Assembly (NCBI GenBank): GCA_016788045.1
Contig: JAEUTG010000052.1
Span: 28,553-92,552 of the forward strand
From: Bacteroidales bacterium
Lineage (GTDB): Bacteria; Bacteroidota; Bacteroidia; Bacteroidales; Lentimicrobiaceae
Direction of reading: 5' to 3'
DNA: 64,000 bases
The notes under the pieces were generated by a model. That model did no database searches, was not told the origin of the DNA, and saw nothing but the letters and a program-made list of their open reading frames with translations. This document shows, one piece after another, positions 53,848 to 62,085 of this stretch; the first letter of the stretch is position 1, and each line of letters opens with the position of its first letter. Made by a program: the position numbers and the translations under genes.

Positions 53848-55464
53848 ATGAAAATAAAACCGCTGATTGTTTTACTCATACCACTGATGATCGTCACCGC
53901 CTGCCGTAAAGACTTCGACGAAATCGACACCAATCCCGAAGGGTTTACCTCCGTTTCTGATGGTTCCATGTTCAATGGAATTATCCAGTCGCTGATGCTG
54001 TCGGGCAATGAGCAGTTCTATATCAACAACGAAATTCTCTATGCCCAGACCCAGCAAGCAGCCCTTACCAAAGCTGCCTGGGGAAACTACACCATCGGTA
54101 CGGAGGATATGTGGGCCGGTTATTACAAAACCCTGCCCTCCATACGCGAGCTTGAACGCAGGTTCAGCACCTACCCTGCTTCCACTGAACTTACCAACAT
54201 GAAAGCCATGCTCGCCATCGTGAAGGCATACAAAACCTTTAAAATGACCGATCTTTTCGGCGATATGCCTTACAGCGAAGCAGGCTATGGTTATCAGGAC
54301 CTCACGAAACTTTACCCCGCCTACGATGCTCAGCGCGACATTTACCTCTCCCTGCTCAGCGACCTGGAATGGGCTGCCGGCGCCATCAACGATACCGCAG
54401 CCCTGGCCGAACCACTCACTACCTTCACGCGCTTCGACAAGCTGTTCAACGGCGACCTGTTGATGTGGAAGAAGTTTGCCAATTCGCTCCGCCTCCGTCA
54501 TGCCATGCGCATGGCTGAAAAGGAACCCGAAATTGCCGCCGGCATTGTTGAAGACATCGTAACCAACGGGCTTCCCGTGCTGTACGGCTACGATTTCATT
54601 ACCCCAAAACTCGAGAGCGCCTGCATCTGGCCCGCCTCCAACGGCATCTCCAACAGCAGTGTCAGCTGGTCGTTCCGCGAACACAACGGGCTGCGCATGG
54701 GATCCAACATCTGGCATCAGATGACCTATGGAGACAGTCCCGACGGATCGGAAATCTTCGACCCCCGTGCCTTTATCTTCTTCGAGGGCGATCAGGATGA
54801 CCTGTGGGTGCCGTATCCCCAGCTGCCTGAAGCCGGCACCCCCTCAGCCCAGGGAATCCCTTACGGCAGTCACCGCGACGACGTGGGCAACTACCACATC
54901 AAGAACAACGTCAACTATTCTCCGTTCAACTTTTTCATCATCGGCGATGAAAACAACATGCCCATTATCCTCATGACCGGGGCCGAAGTGCACTTTATCC
55001 TTGCCGAAGCTTACTTCCGGGGCATTGGGGTTCCAGCCGATCCCGATCAGGCCGACATCGAATACATGAACGGTATCAATGCCTCGGTGGAGTGGTGGCT
55101 TAACCTCTCACAACGGCTGCGGCTTCCCCTTTCGGGCGTGAAGTTTACCGATAAAATAACCATTCCGCAATGGCTGAATGCCGCTTCGGTACTCGGACGC
55201 TTCGGCTCGTGGAATGCAGAAACCGATGAAGAAAAACTGCAGTTCATCTATACCCAACGCTGGCTGGATGCCTTCCGGCAACCCTGGGAAGCTTATGCCG
55301 AAGCCCGGCGCACCGGCATGACCCCAAGGGAAGGCGATCCGATCAGCCATTTCAGGATGCCTTATCCGCCATCAGAACAACAATACAATGCCGTGAATAT
55401 GGAAGCGGCGCGACAGCGACAGGGCGGGGATGAGCCGACGGTGAAGGTTTGGTGGATGAAGTGA
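53848..55464 (+). CDS. SusD/RagB-family surface lipoprotein
   Basis: 538 residues. Lipoprotein signal with lipobox IVTAC, then a SusD-like fold of the second type (SusD-like_2), recognised by DEIDTNPEGFTSVSDG, KMTDLFGDMPYSEAG, DKLFNGDLLMWKKFANSLRL, ILMTGAEVHFILAEAYFRG and the end YTQRWLDAFRQPWEAYAEAR. It binds the substrate and closes the SusC pore like a lid. It is co-transcribed with the SusC gene (52 nt gap). What it binds is not certain; the PNGase F-like protein downstream points to glycopeptides or N-glycans. Confidence 0.94.
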   Translation: MKIKPLIVLLIPLMIVTACRKDFDEIDTNPEGFTSVSDGSMFNGIIQSLMLSGNEQFYINNEILYAQTQQAALTKAAWGNYTIGTEDMWAGYYKTLPSIRELERRFSTYPASTELTNMKAMLAIVKAYKTFKMTDLFGDMPYSEAGYGYQDLTKLYPAYDAQRDIYLSLLSDLEWAAGAINDTAALAEPLTTFTRFDKLFNGDLLMWKKFANSLRLRHAMRMAEKEPEIAAGIVEDIVTNGLPVLYGYDFITPKLESACIWPASNGISNSSVSWSFREHNGLRMGSNIWHQMTYGDSPDGSEIFDPRAFIFFEGDQDDLWVPYPQLPEAGTPSAQGIPYGSHRDDVGNYHIKNNVNYSPFNFFIIGDENNMPIILMTGAEVHFILAEAYFRGIGVPADPDQADIEYMNGINASVEWWLNLSQRLRLPLSGVKFTDKITIPQWLNAASVLGRFGSWNAETDEEKLQFIYTQRWLDAFRQPWEAYAEARRTGMTPREGDPISHFRMPYPPSEQQYNAVNMEAARQRQGGDEPTVKVWWMK

Positions 55465-55481
55465 GAAAGGGCAAGGGAGAA

Positions 55482-55509
55482 TTTCTAATTTCTAATTTCT
55501 AATTTCTAA
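55482..55509. repeat. Heptamer tandem repeat TTTCTAA x4
   Basis: Four perfect head-to-tail copies starting 18 nt after the SusD stop codon. Confidence 0.85.
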
Positions 55510-55634
55510 TGCCTAATGTCTGAAAACCAGGAACATGCCCGATGTCTGATGATCCGCAGAATAAAGGATTCAGGATTGAAAATTCCCGCGCGAAGACGCT
55601 AAGACGCGAGGGGTGTTTGAAATTGCGGATTGTG

Positions 55635-55663
55635 CCTGCCTGTCCTGACAACAGTCAGGCAGG
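55635..55663. repeat. 29-bp palindrome with CCTGCCTG/CAGGCAGG arms, second copy
   Basis: Arms at 55635-55642 and 55656-55663 with a 13-nt centre, matching the element at 35300-35328. Confidence 0.8.
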
Positions 55664-55708
55664 GATTGCAGATTACGCCTGCTTTACTGATGTTAAAACA
55701 TGAATGAA

Positions 55709-55812
55709 CTTTTTACTTTTACTTTTACTTTTACTTTTTACCTGTCTGCCTGTGGCAAACAGGCAGGCTTTTTACTTTATACTTGAACTCCGTCCCTCGT
55801 CCCTCGTCCCTC
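55709..55812. repeat. TTTTAC array, CTGCCTG/CAGGCAG palindrome and GTCCCTC x3
   Basis: A run of TTTTAC/TTTTTAC units (55709-55741), a palindrome around 55744-55768, and three perfect GTCCCTC copies (55792-55812). Confidence 0.8.
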
Positions 55813-55897
55813 TACGGGCTTCGAACGTTGGAAAATGAATTGGCAGAAAGAACGCTTTGAAAAACAAACAAAAACACAACCCAATAAAACCAGAACT

Positions 55898-58405
55898 ATG
55901 AAAAAGAAGTACATCCTGAGTTTGCTGATCAGCCTTGGTCTCTGGATCGCCTTAGTGTCACCGCTTGGCGCACAGACCAACCAATACCTGCATTACGACT
56001 GCTCCACCCGCGACCATGTTTTCCTTGACAACGGCTCGCAATACATCGCCAACAAACCCGGTATCACCATGGCCGGCTGGTTCTACTGCGACCAGCTGAG
56101 CTACGGGCAGGCCCTCATGGGCTTCAGGGGAACCCAGGGTTTCTATATGATCCAACTGAACAACGGGACCGTTGAATGCCGTTTCCAGAACTCCGCCGGA
56201 ACTCTCTACGAATATGTGGCCCCGGCCAACACCGTCATCCCCCAGATCTGGCAGCACTTTGCCTGGATCTATGATGGCTCATCCGTGAAACTCTATGTCA
56301 ACGGCATCCTTAAAGGCAGCAAGGCCGCCAGCGGCAGCTTCACCGCCACAAACATCCCCTTCACCATCGGCCGAAGCATCCTCGGCTCGCTCGACTTCTA
56401 CTGGTGCGGACGTACCGACGAGGTCTCAGTCTGGTCGAAAGCCCTTACACAGGCCGAGATCGAAGACATGATGGACAACGAACTCGAAGGCAACGAAGCC
56501 GGCCTGGAGATGTACTACAAACACAACCAGGGTGTTCCGGGTGGCAACAATACCTCCATCACCAAACTGATTTCGGAAGTGGACTCCCCTGCCCGCGACG
56601 GCGACCTCATCAATTTTGCCATGACCGGCGAAACCTCCAACTTCAACGGAACCCTCGACCCTACCTATCAGGCCATCTCGTTTCTTCCCATCCCCAACAA
56701 GCTGATTACCGATGAACCCTTTGCCCTGGAAGCCAGCGCCACCTCCGGTCTGCCTGTCTATTTCAGCGTGCTCTCCGGCCCGGCAACGGTAGATGGCAAC
56801 ATGGTTACCCTTGCGGGAACCCCGGGACTCGTCGAAATCGAAGCCACCCAGCCGGGCGGCGGACAATACAACGCGGCTGAACCTGTGATCCAACGCTTTA
56901 TGGTGCTCGATCCCCAGCAGCATGTCCCCGATATTGAAGGGCGCAACCCCCTGCCCGGTAACGTCGCCGTACCCTCACTCTCACAGATTCAGCTCGCTGC
57001 CATCTCCACCATCACCTACCCCGAACTGTTTAACGTGGCCTGGGTGAAATTCCGCATCAACGGAACAACCATCGATGCACAGAACTTCTGGAACGGCCAC
57101 TTCACCGCCTGGTGGACGCCACCGGCTTACGGAACCTACACCATCGAAATCCTCTCGGCCAACAACTTCGGCGCTGTGGGTACCGAATCGGTGAGTGTGA
57201 CCATCGTCCCTACCTCTACCGATGTGACAAAAACAGCCTTCAGCAACGTCTGGCTCAACCCGAACTCCTACACCGAAACCGTGGAAGCCGACCTGCCCTC
57301 CTTTATAGGTGCTTACGATCAGATCACCGGAACCCTCTACGTGCATTGCCCCGACGGAGGTTGCGGTGAGTGGGACCGCGTGGCCTACATCGAAGCCAAA
57401 GACAAGGAAGGCAACTGGATAGAGATCATCCGCTACGTGACCCCTTACGGCGTGGCCTGCTCCCACTCCATCGACCTGACAGATTACATGTCGGTGCTCC
57501 AGGGCAAAACCGCCTTCAGGGCTACCTGCCCTACCCTCGACAACGGATTTCTGTACGACCTCACCCTCGACTACAGAGCCGGTACCCCGCAATACCCCTA
57601 CAGCAACGTGAAACAGATCTGGCGCGAAATCTTCCCGTTCGGCGATTATGCCGACCTGCAGCCGGTGCCCGATGCAGCATACACCTTCCCCGAAAACACC
57701 ATGGCCGCCCGCCTCAAACTGGTATCCACCGGACATGGCTGGGGAACCCTCAACACCGGAAACGCCGCTGAGTTCTACGATGCTACCCATGACCTCTATG
57801 TGAACGGAGTGAAGAAATACTCCCAGCACAACTGGGTCGATTGCAACCCCAACCCTGACGGATGCCAGCCCCAGAACGGAACCTGGTACCACAACCGCGC
57901 CGGCTGGTGCCCCGGCTCCATCGCCCAGTGGTTCGACTTCAGCCTCAACGAATACGTGAACCTCGATGAAATCAACCTTGGCTATACCTTCTACGAACAG
58001 TATGTTGACCAGTGCCACCCCAACCACCCCGACTGCGTCACCGGCGTTACCTGCACCGACTGCAGCGACGGTTTTAATCCGGTGCTCGATGTGGCCTGCA
58101 ACCTGGTGTCTTATTCCGAAAGCCCGTTTATCATTGTGGGCAACAAGGAAAACCTCCCCACCTCAACCCTGCTGAGCGTATTCCCCAACCCCTCAACCGG
58201 GCGTTTCGTGCTCACCCTCAACCCCGGCGGACTGCTGAAAAATGCTGAAATCATCGTCACCGATAACCTCAACCGTCCGGTGGTGAACAAAACCTGGAAC
58301 GGCGAAACCACCAGCATCGACCTGTCGGGCCAGGCTCCCGGATTGTATTTCCTCAGGGTGATTACGCCCACCTGGAGCGAATCAAGGAAGCTGGTCTTGA
58401 AATAG
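55898..58405 (+). CDS. LamG plus PNGase F-like secreted protein with T9SS type A signal
   Basis: About 835 residues from the ATG at 55898, which gives a clean signal peptide (LSLLISLGLWIALVSPLGAQ). A LamG/concanavalin-like domain fills about 25-215, with a cadherin/Ig-like stretch after it. From about 440 to 740 the sequence follows PNGase F: CGEWDR with Asp493 at the position of catalytic Asp60, GHGWG...AAEFYDATH with Glu625 at the position of catalytic Glu206, and NRAGWCPGS. Glu118 of PNGase F is not obviously kept. PNGase F cuts intact N-glycans from Asn of glycoproteins. A type A T9SS signal (LLSVFPNPSTGRF...LYFLRV) ends the protein. It lies behind a SusCD pair and a strong terminator follows. 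Confidence 0.85.
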   Translation: MKKKYILSLLISLGLWIALVSPLGAQTNQYLHYDCSTRDHVFLDNGSQYIANKPGITMAGWFYCDQLSYGQALMGFRGTQGFYMIQLNNGTVECRFQNSAGTLYEYVAPANTVIPQIWQHFAWIYDGSSVKLYVNGILKGSKAASGSFTATNIPFTIGRSILGSLDFYWCGRTDEVSVWSKALTQAEIEDMMDNELEGNEAGLEMYYKHNQGVPGGNNTSITKLISEVDSPARDGDLINFAMTGETSNFNGTLDPTYQAISFLPIPNKLITDEPFALEASATSGLPVYFSVLSGPATVDGNMVTLAGTPGLVEIEATQPGGGQYNAAEPVIQRFMVLDPQQHVPDIEGRNPLPGNVAVPSLSQIQLAAISTITYPELFNVAWVKFRINGTTIDAQNFWNGHFTAWWTPPAYGTYTIEILSANNFGAVGTESVSVTIVPTSTDVTKTAFSNVWLNPNSYTETVEADLPSFIGAYDQITGTLYVHCPDGGCGEWDRVAYIEAKDKEGNWIEIIRYVTPYGVACSHSIDLTDYMSVLQGKTAFRATCPTLDNGFLYDLTLDYRAGTPQYPYSNVKQIWREIFPFGDYADLQPVPDAAYTFPENTMAARLKLVSTGHGWGTLNTGNAAEFYDATHDLYVNGVKKYSQHNWVDCNPNPDGCQPQNGTWYHNRAGWCPGSIAQWFDFSLNEYVNLDEINLGYTFYEQYVDQCHPNHPDCVTGVTCTDCSDGFNPVLDVACNLVSYSESPFIIVGNKENLPTSTLLSVFPNPSTGRFVLTLNPGGLLKNAEIIVTDNLNRPVVNKTWNGETTSIDLSGQAPGLYFLRVITPTWSESRKLVLK

Positions 58406-58430
58406 TGAAAAGGATTATCCAATACAATGC

Positions 58431-58464
58431 CAGGGCCACAGTGAATGTGGCCCTGTTTGTTTTT
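58431..58464 (+). terminator. Strong Rho-independent terminator after the PNGase F-like gene
   Basis: CAGGGCCACA (58431-58440) pairs perfectly with TGTGGCCCTG (58446-58455) over a 5-nt loop, followed by TTTGTTTTT. Confidence 0.9.
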
Positions 58465-58603
58465 AACGGAAAAGGATTTTCAGGCTGACAACAACTTCAG
58501 GTCTCGTCCGGGTTAACCATGGCTGGTGTTCCAGAATATTGCACACAGGGATCAGATCACCTCATGGCTTCTTTTGAAGAGGAGCTTGCCTTGTTGAATG
58601 CTT

Positions 58604-59614
58604 TTAATACCGGTTTACAAACTCAATTACTTCATTCGCAAATTCAACAGGCTGTTCATAATTGGGCGAATGTGCTGATATTTCAAAAATATGCAGATAT
58701 TTATCGCCATCAGCTGTACCCAACCTGTTGTAAGTGTCGTTTGCAATGGCCACTGGAAATACCCGGTCATGCCTTCCCCAGCAGATAAGTGCCGGAATGG
58801 TGATTTTATGAATCTGATCCTGCAGATCCAGGCCATTATTCAGAAATGAAAATTTATATGGCACAAAGAAATAAGCTGTTGAAATGGGAGAAAAGAAAAG
58901 CAGGTCAGTAAAAGGGATCTGAAGTGAATCACTTTCGGGATTGAAGTCATAACCATTTGCCTGCCCGACAAATGAATAATGAGCATTGTCATTAATTCCT
59001 ACAACAGTATGGTTATTGTACCAATCCAGTGCAAATTGCCAATAATCCTTATCTGTATTTGTCATTATCTTCTTTTCTGCGTAAACCATCATGGAATCTC
59101 TGGAAATAGCATTGGCCGTTGTCCAGCTGTGTCCGCCATCAATCTCTATCCAGCCTGAAATTTTATTCTGGTGTTCCAGTAAATAGTTTGTTCCCAAGGC
59201 TCCACCCCATGAGTGACCCATCAAATAGAGTTGCGGGGTGTTGTATCTGAAATTGATCAGGGATATTAATTTATCCAGATCATCAGTAAATTGCGCCAGG
59301 GTTGCATCAGACATTGAAGGATTGCCCTGACTCATGCCGCACATCCGCTGATCCCAATACACGATGGCAAAGTGCTCTTCTATTTTCTTATGGGAAGGAA
59401 ATATGGAATAATATTGGGAGGAGCCCCCTTCAGGCCCTCCGTGCAACAAGATAATAAACTTTCCGGAATCAGTGTTGCCTTTCACCCATACCGGCATTAC
59501 AGCTCCGACATTGTTCAGATAAAAGAAATCGCCCTCTTTTTGAAATTCTTCTTTCCTGCAAGCCGACAATAGTAAAAGAAGAATAAGGCCTGAAAAATTA
59601 AGTTTACTTTTCAT
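58604..59614 (-). CDS. Lipoprotein alpha/beta hydrolase (prolyl aminopeptidase-like)
   Basis: 336 residues. Lipoprotein signal with lipobox LLSAC. Alpha/beta-hydrolase of the proline iminopeptidase group: FIILLHGGPEGGSSQYY, IVYWDQRMCGMSQGN, nucleophile Ser in LYLMGHSWGGALGTN, Asp in CWGRHDRVFP, His in ISAHSPNYEQP. The HGGP and DQRGxGxS-like stretches are typical of that group, so peptidase activity on N-terminal proline is possible, though a general esterase role cannot be excluded. Its start lies within the end of the upstream gene on the same strand (overlap 59604-59614). Confidence 0.86.
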   Translation of the reverse strand: MKSKLNFSGLILLLLLSACRKEEFQKEGDFFYLNNVGAVMPVWVKGNTDSGKFIILLHGGPEGGSSQYYSIFPSHKKIEEHFAIVYWDQRMCGMSQGNPSMSDATLAQFTDDLDKLISLINFRYNTPQLYLMGHSWGGALGTNYLLEHQNKISGWIEIDGGHSWTTANAISRDSMMVYAEKKIMTNTDKDYWQFALDWYNNHTVVGINDNAHYSFVGQANGYDFNPESDSLQIPFTDLLFFSPISTAYFFVPYKFSFLNNGLDLQDQIHKITIPALICWGRHDRVFPVAIANDTYNRLGTADGDKYLHIFEISAHSPNYEQPVEFANEVIEFVNRY

Positions 59615-60182
59615 TCCGTTTGTTTATTTTGAATATAAGCCCTGCATTCAATGCGGGATGTGTTAGAAAATACCCGTTAAATGGCGCTTTCCAGAAAAGC
59701 TCCGGCCGGATGTAACAACAGATATTCAAAGGCGTGATTTTTGAAAAATCGAAGCCTGTGCCAATTGCGATGGATGGCATGATCATCGGGTTTCCGCCGT
59801 CGGGAGTCTGAACGACCGCACCATTGGCGAGTACCTTGTACTGATCTCCCCCATGGGTAAACTGATGCAGATAACCAAGGCCGATAAACTGATCAACAAA
59901 AAAGCCACTGCCGAACATGACTCTCTGGCCCCACTGCCCTCTGATAAACAGTGAAGTATTGTTTCTTATATGAACATATCCTCCTGCGTTTGCAGCAAGA
60001 ATCATCTGGTACTTAGCCGTTTGAAACGGATAGTATTCAATGCCCGCAGTCACTCCTGCATGGGTCATTGTCTCACCAAAATAACCAAATGTAAATCTGG
60101 TTTTCGGCAAATCGTCTCTTTGCCCGTAAGAATTTGCCAAAGAGAATAGAATAAGTGCACAAATCAGAAAGGAATGCTTCAT
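59604..60182 (-). CDS. Small outer-membrane beta-barrel protein, unassigned
   Basis: 192 residues with a signal peptide (FLICALILFSLANSYGQ). The rest is alternating strands with Gly-rich turns (RFTFGYFGETMTHAGVTAGI, AANAGGYVHIRNNTSLFIRG, GSGFFVDQFIGLGYLHQF), consistent with an 8-10-stranded barrel. I do not recognise a named family. It overlaps the start of the lipoprotein hydrolase gene by 11 nt on the same strand, so the two are probably made together. Confidence 0.65.
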   Translation of the reverse strand: MKHSFLICALILFSLANSYGQRDDLPKTRFTFGYFGETMTHAGVTAGIEYYPFQTAKYQMILAANAGGYVHIRNNTSLFIRGQWGQRVMFGSGFFVDQFIGLGYLHQFTHGGDQYKVLANGAVVQTPDGGNPMIMPSIAIGTGFDFSKITPLNICCYIRPELFWKAPFNGYFLTHPALNAGLIFKINKRNEK

Positions 60183-60440
60183 AGTGGTTGCAAGGGTTAA
60201 TACTAACTTAATGACTAAATATTTTTAAATGAGTTGCAATTTAAACCCGATATTTTGTAACCAATCTGCCTGGCAGGGCTGGTTTTCCGATCTGAATATA
60301 AACTTTTGAAGCCAGTTCTTATCGGTTGCTATGGATTTGTTACTTACGGTTCAAAGATATTCTTCTTACAGATCAACCTTCAGTGCTTACCTGTCATCCA
60401 TCAGGGAAAACGTCACGGAAAGTCCCTATGTCCGGAAGGA

Positions 60441-61001
60441 TCAGATCATCATGTTGATCGCAATGACGAGGAGTATGGCAAGAGTTCCCAGTACGATAAA
60501 ATAGCCTACCATGTTTAAGCTGACTAGCCGGGTGCATTTCCAAAGGATCGCCAGGAGGATGCTCAATACAATCGTTGCTATTAAAACTGGTCAGTGTGCA
60601 GCAATGAAGCGACCCTGGATTCATTCTGCAGACTGATTCCCCCGAACAGTATGGAGAAAAATCGCGAGAATACAGCAAAAAATACCATTGAAAAGGCGCA
60701 AAACGATTGGGTTTTCCATGTAACGATTGTGAACGGTGCTGCCTGAACTATTGTAAACAAGGGCCCGCCGATGGCAGACCCCAAAGCATGCGAATCATGA
60801 ATAGAGTAACCACTATCAGGCGCTGAGGAATTCAACCTGAGTGTCAGTTATTTCCCGACAGTTCTCAAAAATCCAATGGCCCGATTCATAAAAGAAGCAG
60901 GTGAAGATCCCAAAGGGAATAAAAAACAAAGCTACCTTCCAATCGATCTGGCTTTTCTGCAGGTCTTTATTTATTCTTTGAATAACCAGTTTCATGGTCA
61001 T
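60441..61001 (-). pseudogene. Decayed integral-membrane protein gene (M50-like remnant)
   Basis: Three frames together read as one membrane protein of about 185 residues. First part: from an ATG near 61001, FFIPFGIFTCFFYESGHWI. The frame then shifts near 60860. Second part: SGYSIHDSHALGSAIGGP...FFAVFSRFFSILFGGISL to DQF at a stop near 60585. Third part, in another frame to a TGA at 60441: LIATIVLSILLAILWKC and MVGYFIVLGTLAILLVIAIN. At least two frameshifts and one stop are present. The motif ESGHWI looks like the HELGHW site of membrane metalloproteases with the first His lost. A 57-bp fragment of the gene recurs at 61923-61980. Confidence 0.7.
60853..60909. repeat. 57-bp direct repeat, copy 1 (inside the pseudogene)
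   Basis: TCCCGACAGTTCTC...GGTGAAGATC; matches 61923-61980 except for one inserted base and a few changes in the first 20 bases. On the minus strand it codes the ESGHWI part of the decayed membrane gene. Confidence 0.85.
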
Positions 61002-61109
61002 GATTTCGGGAAAGCCCCCCGCTCGTTTCAACGTAAAAATTACAATAAGTCTGTAAAATACTGTCCGAAGGATCAGGCCATCTCAGTTCGTATACCTACA
61101 ATACTGTGC

Positions 61110-61478
61110 TTATCGTGATAATTGATAATCATTAATTAATAGTTCAGGAGAGAGATTTAACCGTACAGTAAGTCTTCTGATCATTTCAACAGTCAGTTTT
61201 CTTTTTTTATTCAGTATTTCTGAGACTCTGCTTTTTCCACCGATTTCACTAATCAGATCGGCTTGTTTTAGTTGCATTTCTTCCATCCTGATTTTGATTG
61301 CTTCAATTGGATCAGGTGCATCAATCGGGAAATGCTTTTTTTCATATTCGTCGATTATCAATCCTAAGATATCTGCTTCATCACTTTCTGATGTACCGGT
61401 TGGAGCATCAAAGATTATTTCAAGCCTGTTTAATGCTTGTTTGTAATCTGAATCTGTTTTTATGGGTTTAAGAGTCAT
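61110..61478 (-). CDS. higA: HigA-type antitoxin
   Basis: 122 residues. C-terminal helix-turn-helix of the XRE/HigA kind: MEEMQLKQADLISEIGGKSRVSEILNKKRKLTVEMIRRL. The N-terminal half (ALNRLEIIFDAPTGTSESDEADILGLIIDEYE) is the part that wraps the toxin in this family. It lies 11 nt after the toxin gene; toxin-first order is normal for HigBA. A perfect 8-bp inverted repeat upstream of the toxin is its likely operator. Confidence 0.93.
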   Translation of the reverse strand: MTLKPIKTDSDYKQALNRLEIIFDAPTGTSESDEADILGLIIDEYEKKHFPIDAPDPIEAIKIRMEEMQLKQADLISEIGGKSRVSEILNKKRKLTVEMIRRLTVRLNLSPELLINDYQLSR

Positions 61479-61489
61479 TTTTCCTTGTT

Positions 61490-61786
61490 TTAGATTGATG
61501 AAACATCAATTTTTTCATATTGCTCATGGGTTCCAATGAATCGGATAAATACCCATTGTTTTTCGAAGTTGAACTTAGCCACAAGTCTGAAGGAATTACC
61601 CTTAATATTGAAGACAATTCTGCTATCTTTCAAAATGCTGGCGTTGGCATAAGTTTGTTTAACATCATTTGGATTTTTCCAATCTGAGCATTTGACAGTG
61701 TCAAACCAGGTTTTCAGGTATTGTTCTGATTCCGGGTACTTTTCCCAGAATTCTCTTAAGGTGCTTTTAGCGAAGATTCTTTCCAT
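61490..61786 (-). CDS. higB: HigB-type mRNA interferase toxin
   Basis: 98 residues. RelE-superfamily HigB: STLREFWEKYPESEQYLKTW, CSDWKNPNDVKQTYANASIL, RIVFNIKGNSFRLVAKFNF, QWVFIRFIGTHEQYEKID. Such toxins cut mRNA at the ribosome. The gene precedes higA by 11 nt in the same direction. A -7 element (TATCTTTG, minus strand 61804-61811) lies 17 nt before its start. The module stands between the two copies of the 57-58-bp repeat in AT-rich DNA. Confidence 0.93.
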   Translation of the reverse strand: MERIFAKSTLREFWEKYPESEQYLKTWFDTVKCSDWKNPNDVKQTYANASILKDSRIVFNIKGNSFRLVAKFNFEKQWVFIRFIGTHEQYEKIDVSSI

Positions 61787-61803
61787 CCTGAAATTCAGAG
61801 GTA

Positions 61804-61811
61804 CAAAGATA
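61804..61811 (-). promoter_or_regulatory. -7 element of higBA
   Basis: TATCTTTG on the minus strand, 17 nt before the higB ATG. The same octamer serves the fur-katG operon. Confidence 0.55.
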
Positions 61812-61817
61812 GATAAT

Positions 61818-61836
61818 AGTTCCCACTCTGGGAACT
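61818..61836. promoter_or_regulatory. Inverted repeat upstream of higBA, probable HigA operator
   Basis: AGTTCCCA (61818-61825) and TGGGAACT (61829-61836) form an 8-bp palindrome with a 3-nt spacer, within the -7 to -33 interval of the promoter. Confidence 0.65.
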
Positions 61837-61922
61837 TTAGTGAAAATATTATTATTGTCGGGTTACCAACGGTTCGGGTATTGCCGAAGGCGGGGCGTTT
61901 CAGGGAGCATCAGACCATCTCA

Positions 61923-61980
61923 TCCCGACAGTTCTCCAATAATCCAATGGCCCGATTCATAAAAGAAGCAGGTGAAGATC
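61923..61980. repeat. 58-bp direct repeat, copy 2 (fragment of the membrane-protein gene)
   Basis: The minus strand reads FTCFFYESGHWIIGELSG in one open frame before a stop, so this copy is less damaged than copy 1. It ends abruptly at 61980. Confidence 0.85.
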
Positions 61981-62004
61981 AGTACATAGCCTGGATGCGC
62001 TGTA

Positions 62005-62022
62005 TTGAGCCAGTCGAAATAT
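62005..62022. repeat. Half of the TGAGCGGAGTCGAA palindrome (degenerate)
   Basis: TTGAGCCAGTCGAAATAT differs from the left arm at 22615-22633 by the loss of one G and a G-to-C change; the right arm is absent. Confidence 0.5.
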
Positions 62023-62085
62023 AGTTCAACCGGTAATATTCGCTGGGTCTTGCAGACCGCTCATATTCCTATTTATTATGGGCTG

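Larger units (their letters stand above)
55465..55897. other. Repeat-filled intergenic region between SusD and PNGase F-like genes
   Basis: 433 bases without a gene, made of short tandem repeats and palindromes listed separately. TATACTTG near 55778 is close to a -7 element (7 of 8). Confidence 0.6.

Noticed and set aside
58519..58788. ORF of 89 codons on the plus strand
   Set aside because: Mostly antisense to the well-supported lipoprotein hydrolase gene.
60306..60518. ORF of 70 codons on the plus strand
   Set aside because: Runs against the reconstructed membrane-protein pseudogene and has no recognisable motif.
60853..60909. Active HExxH protease site in the decayed gene
   Set aside because: The first His is replaced by Tyr and the reading frame is broken, so no functional enzyme can be claimed.
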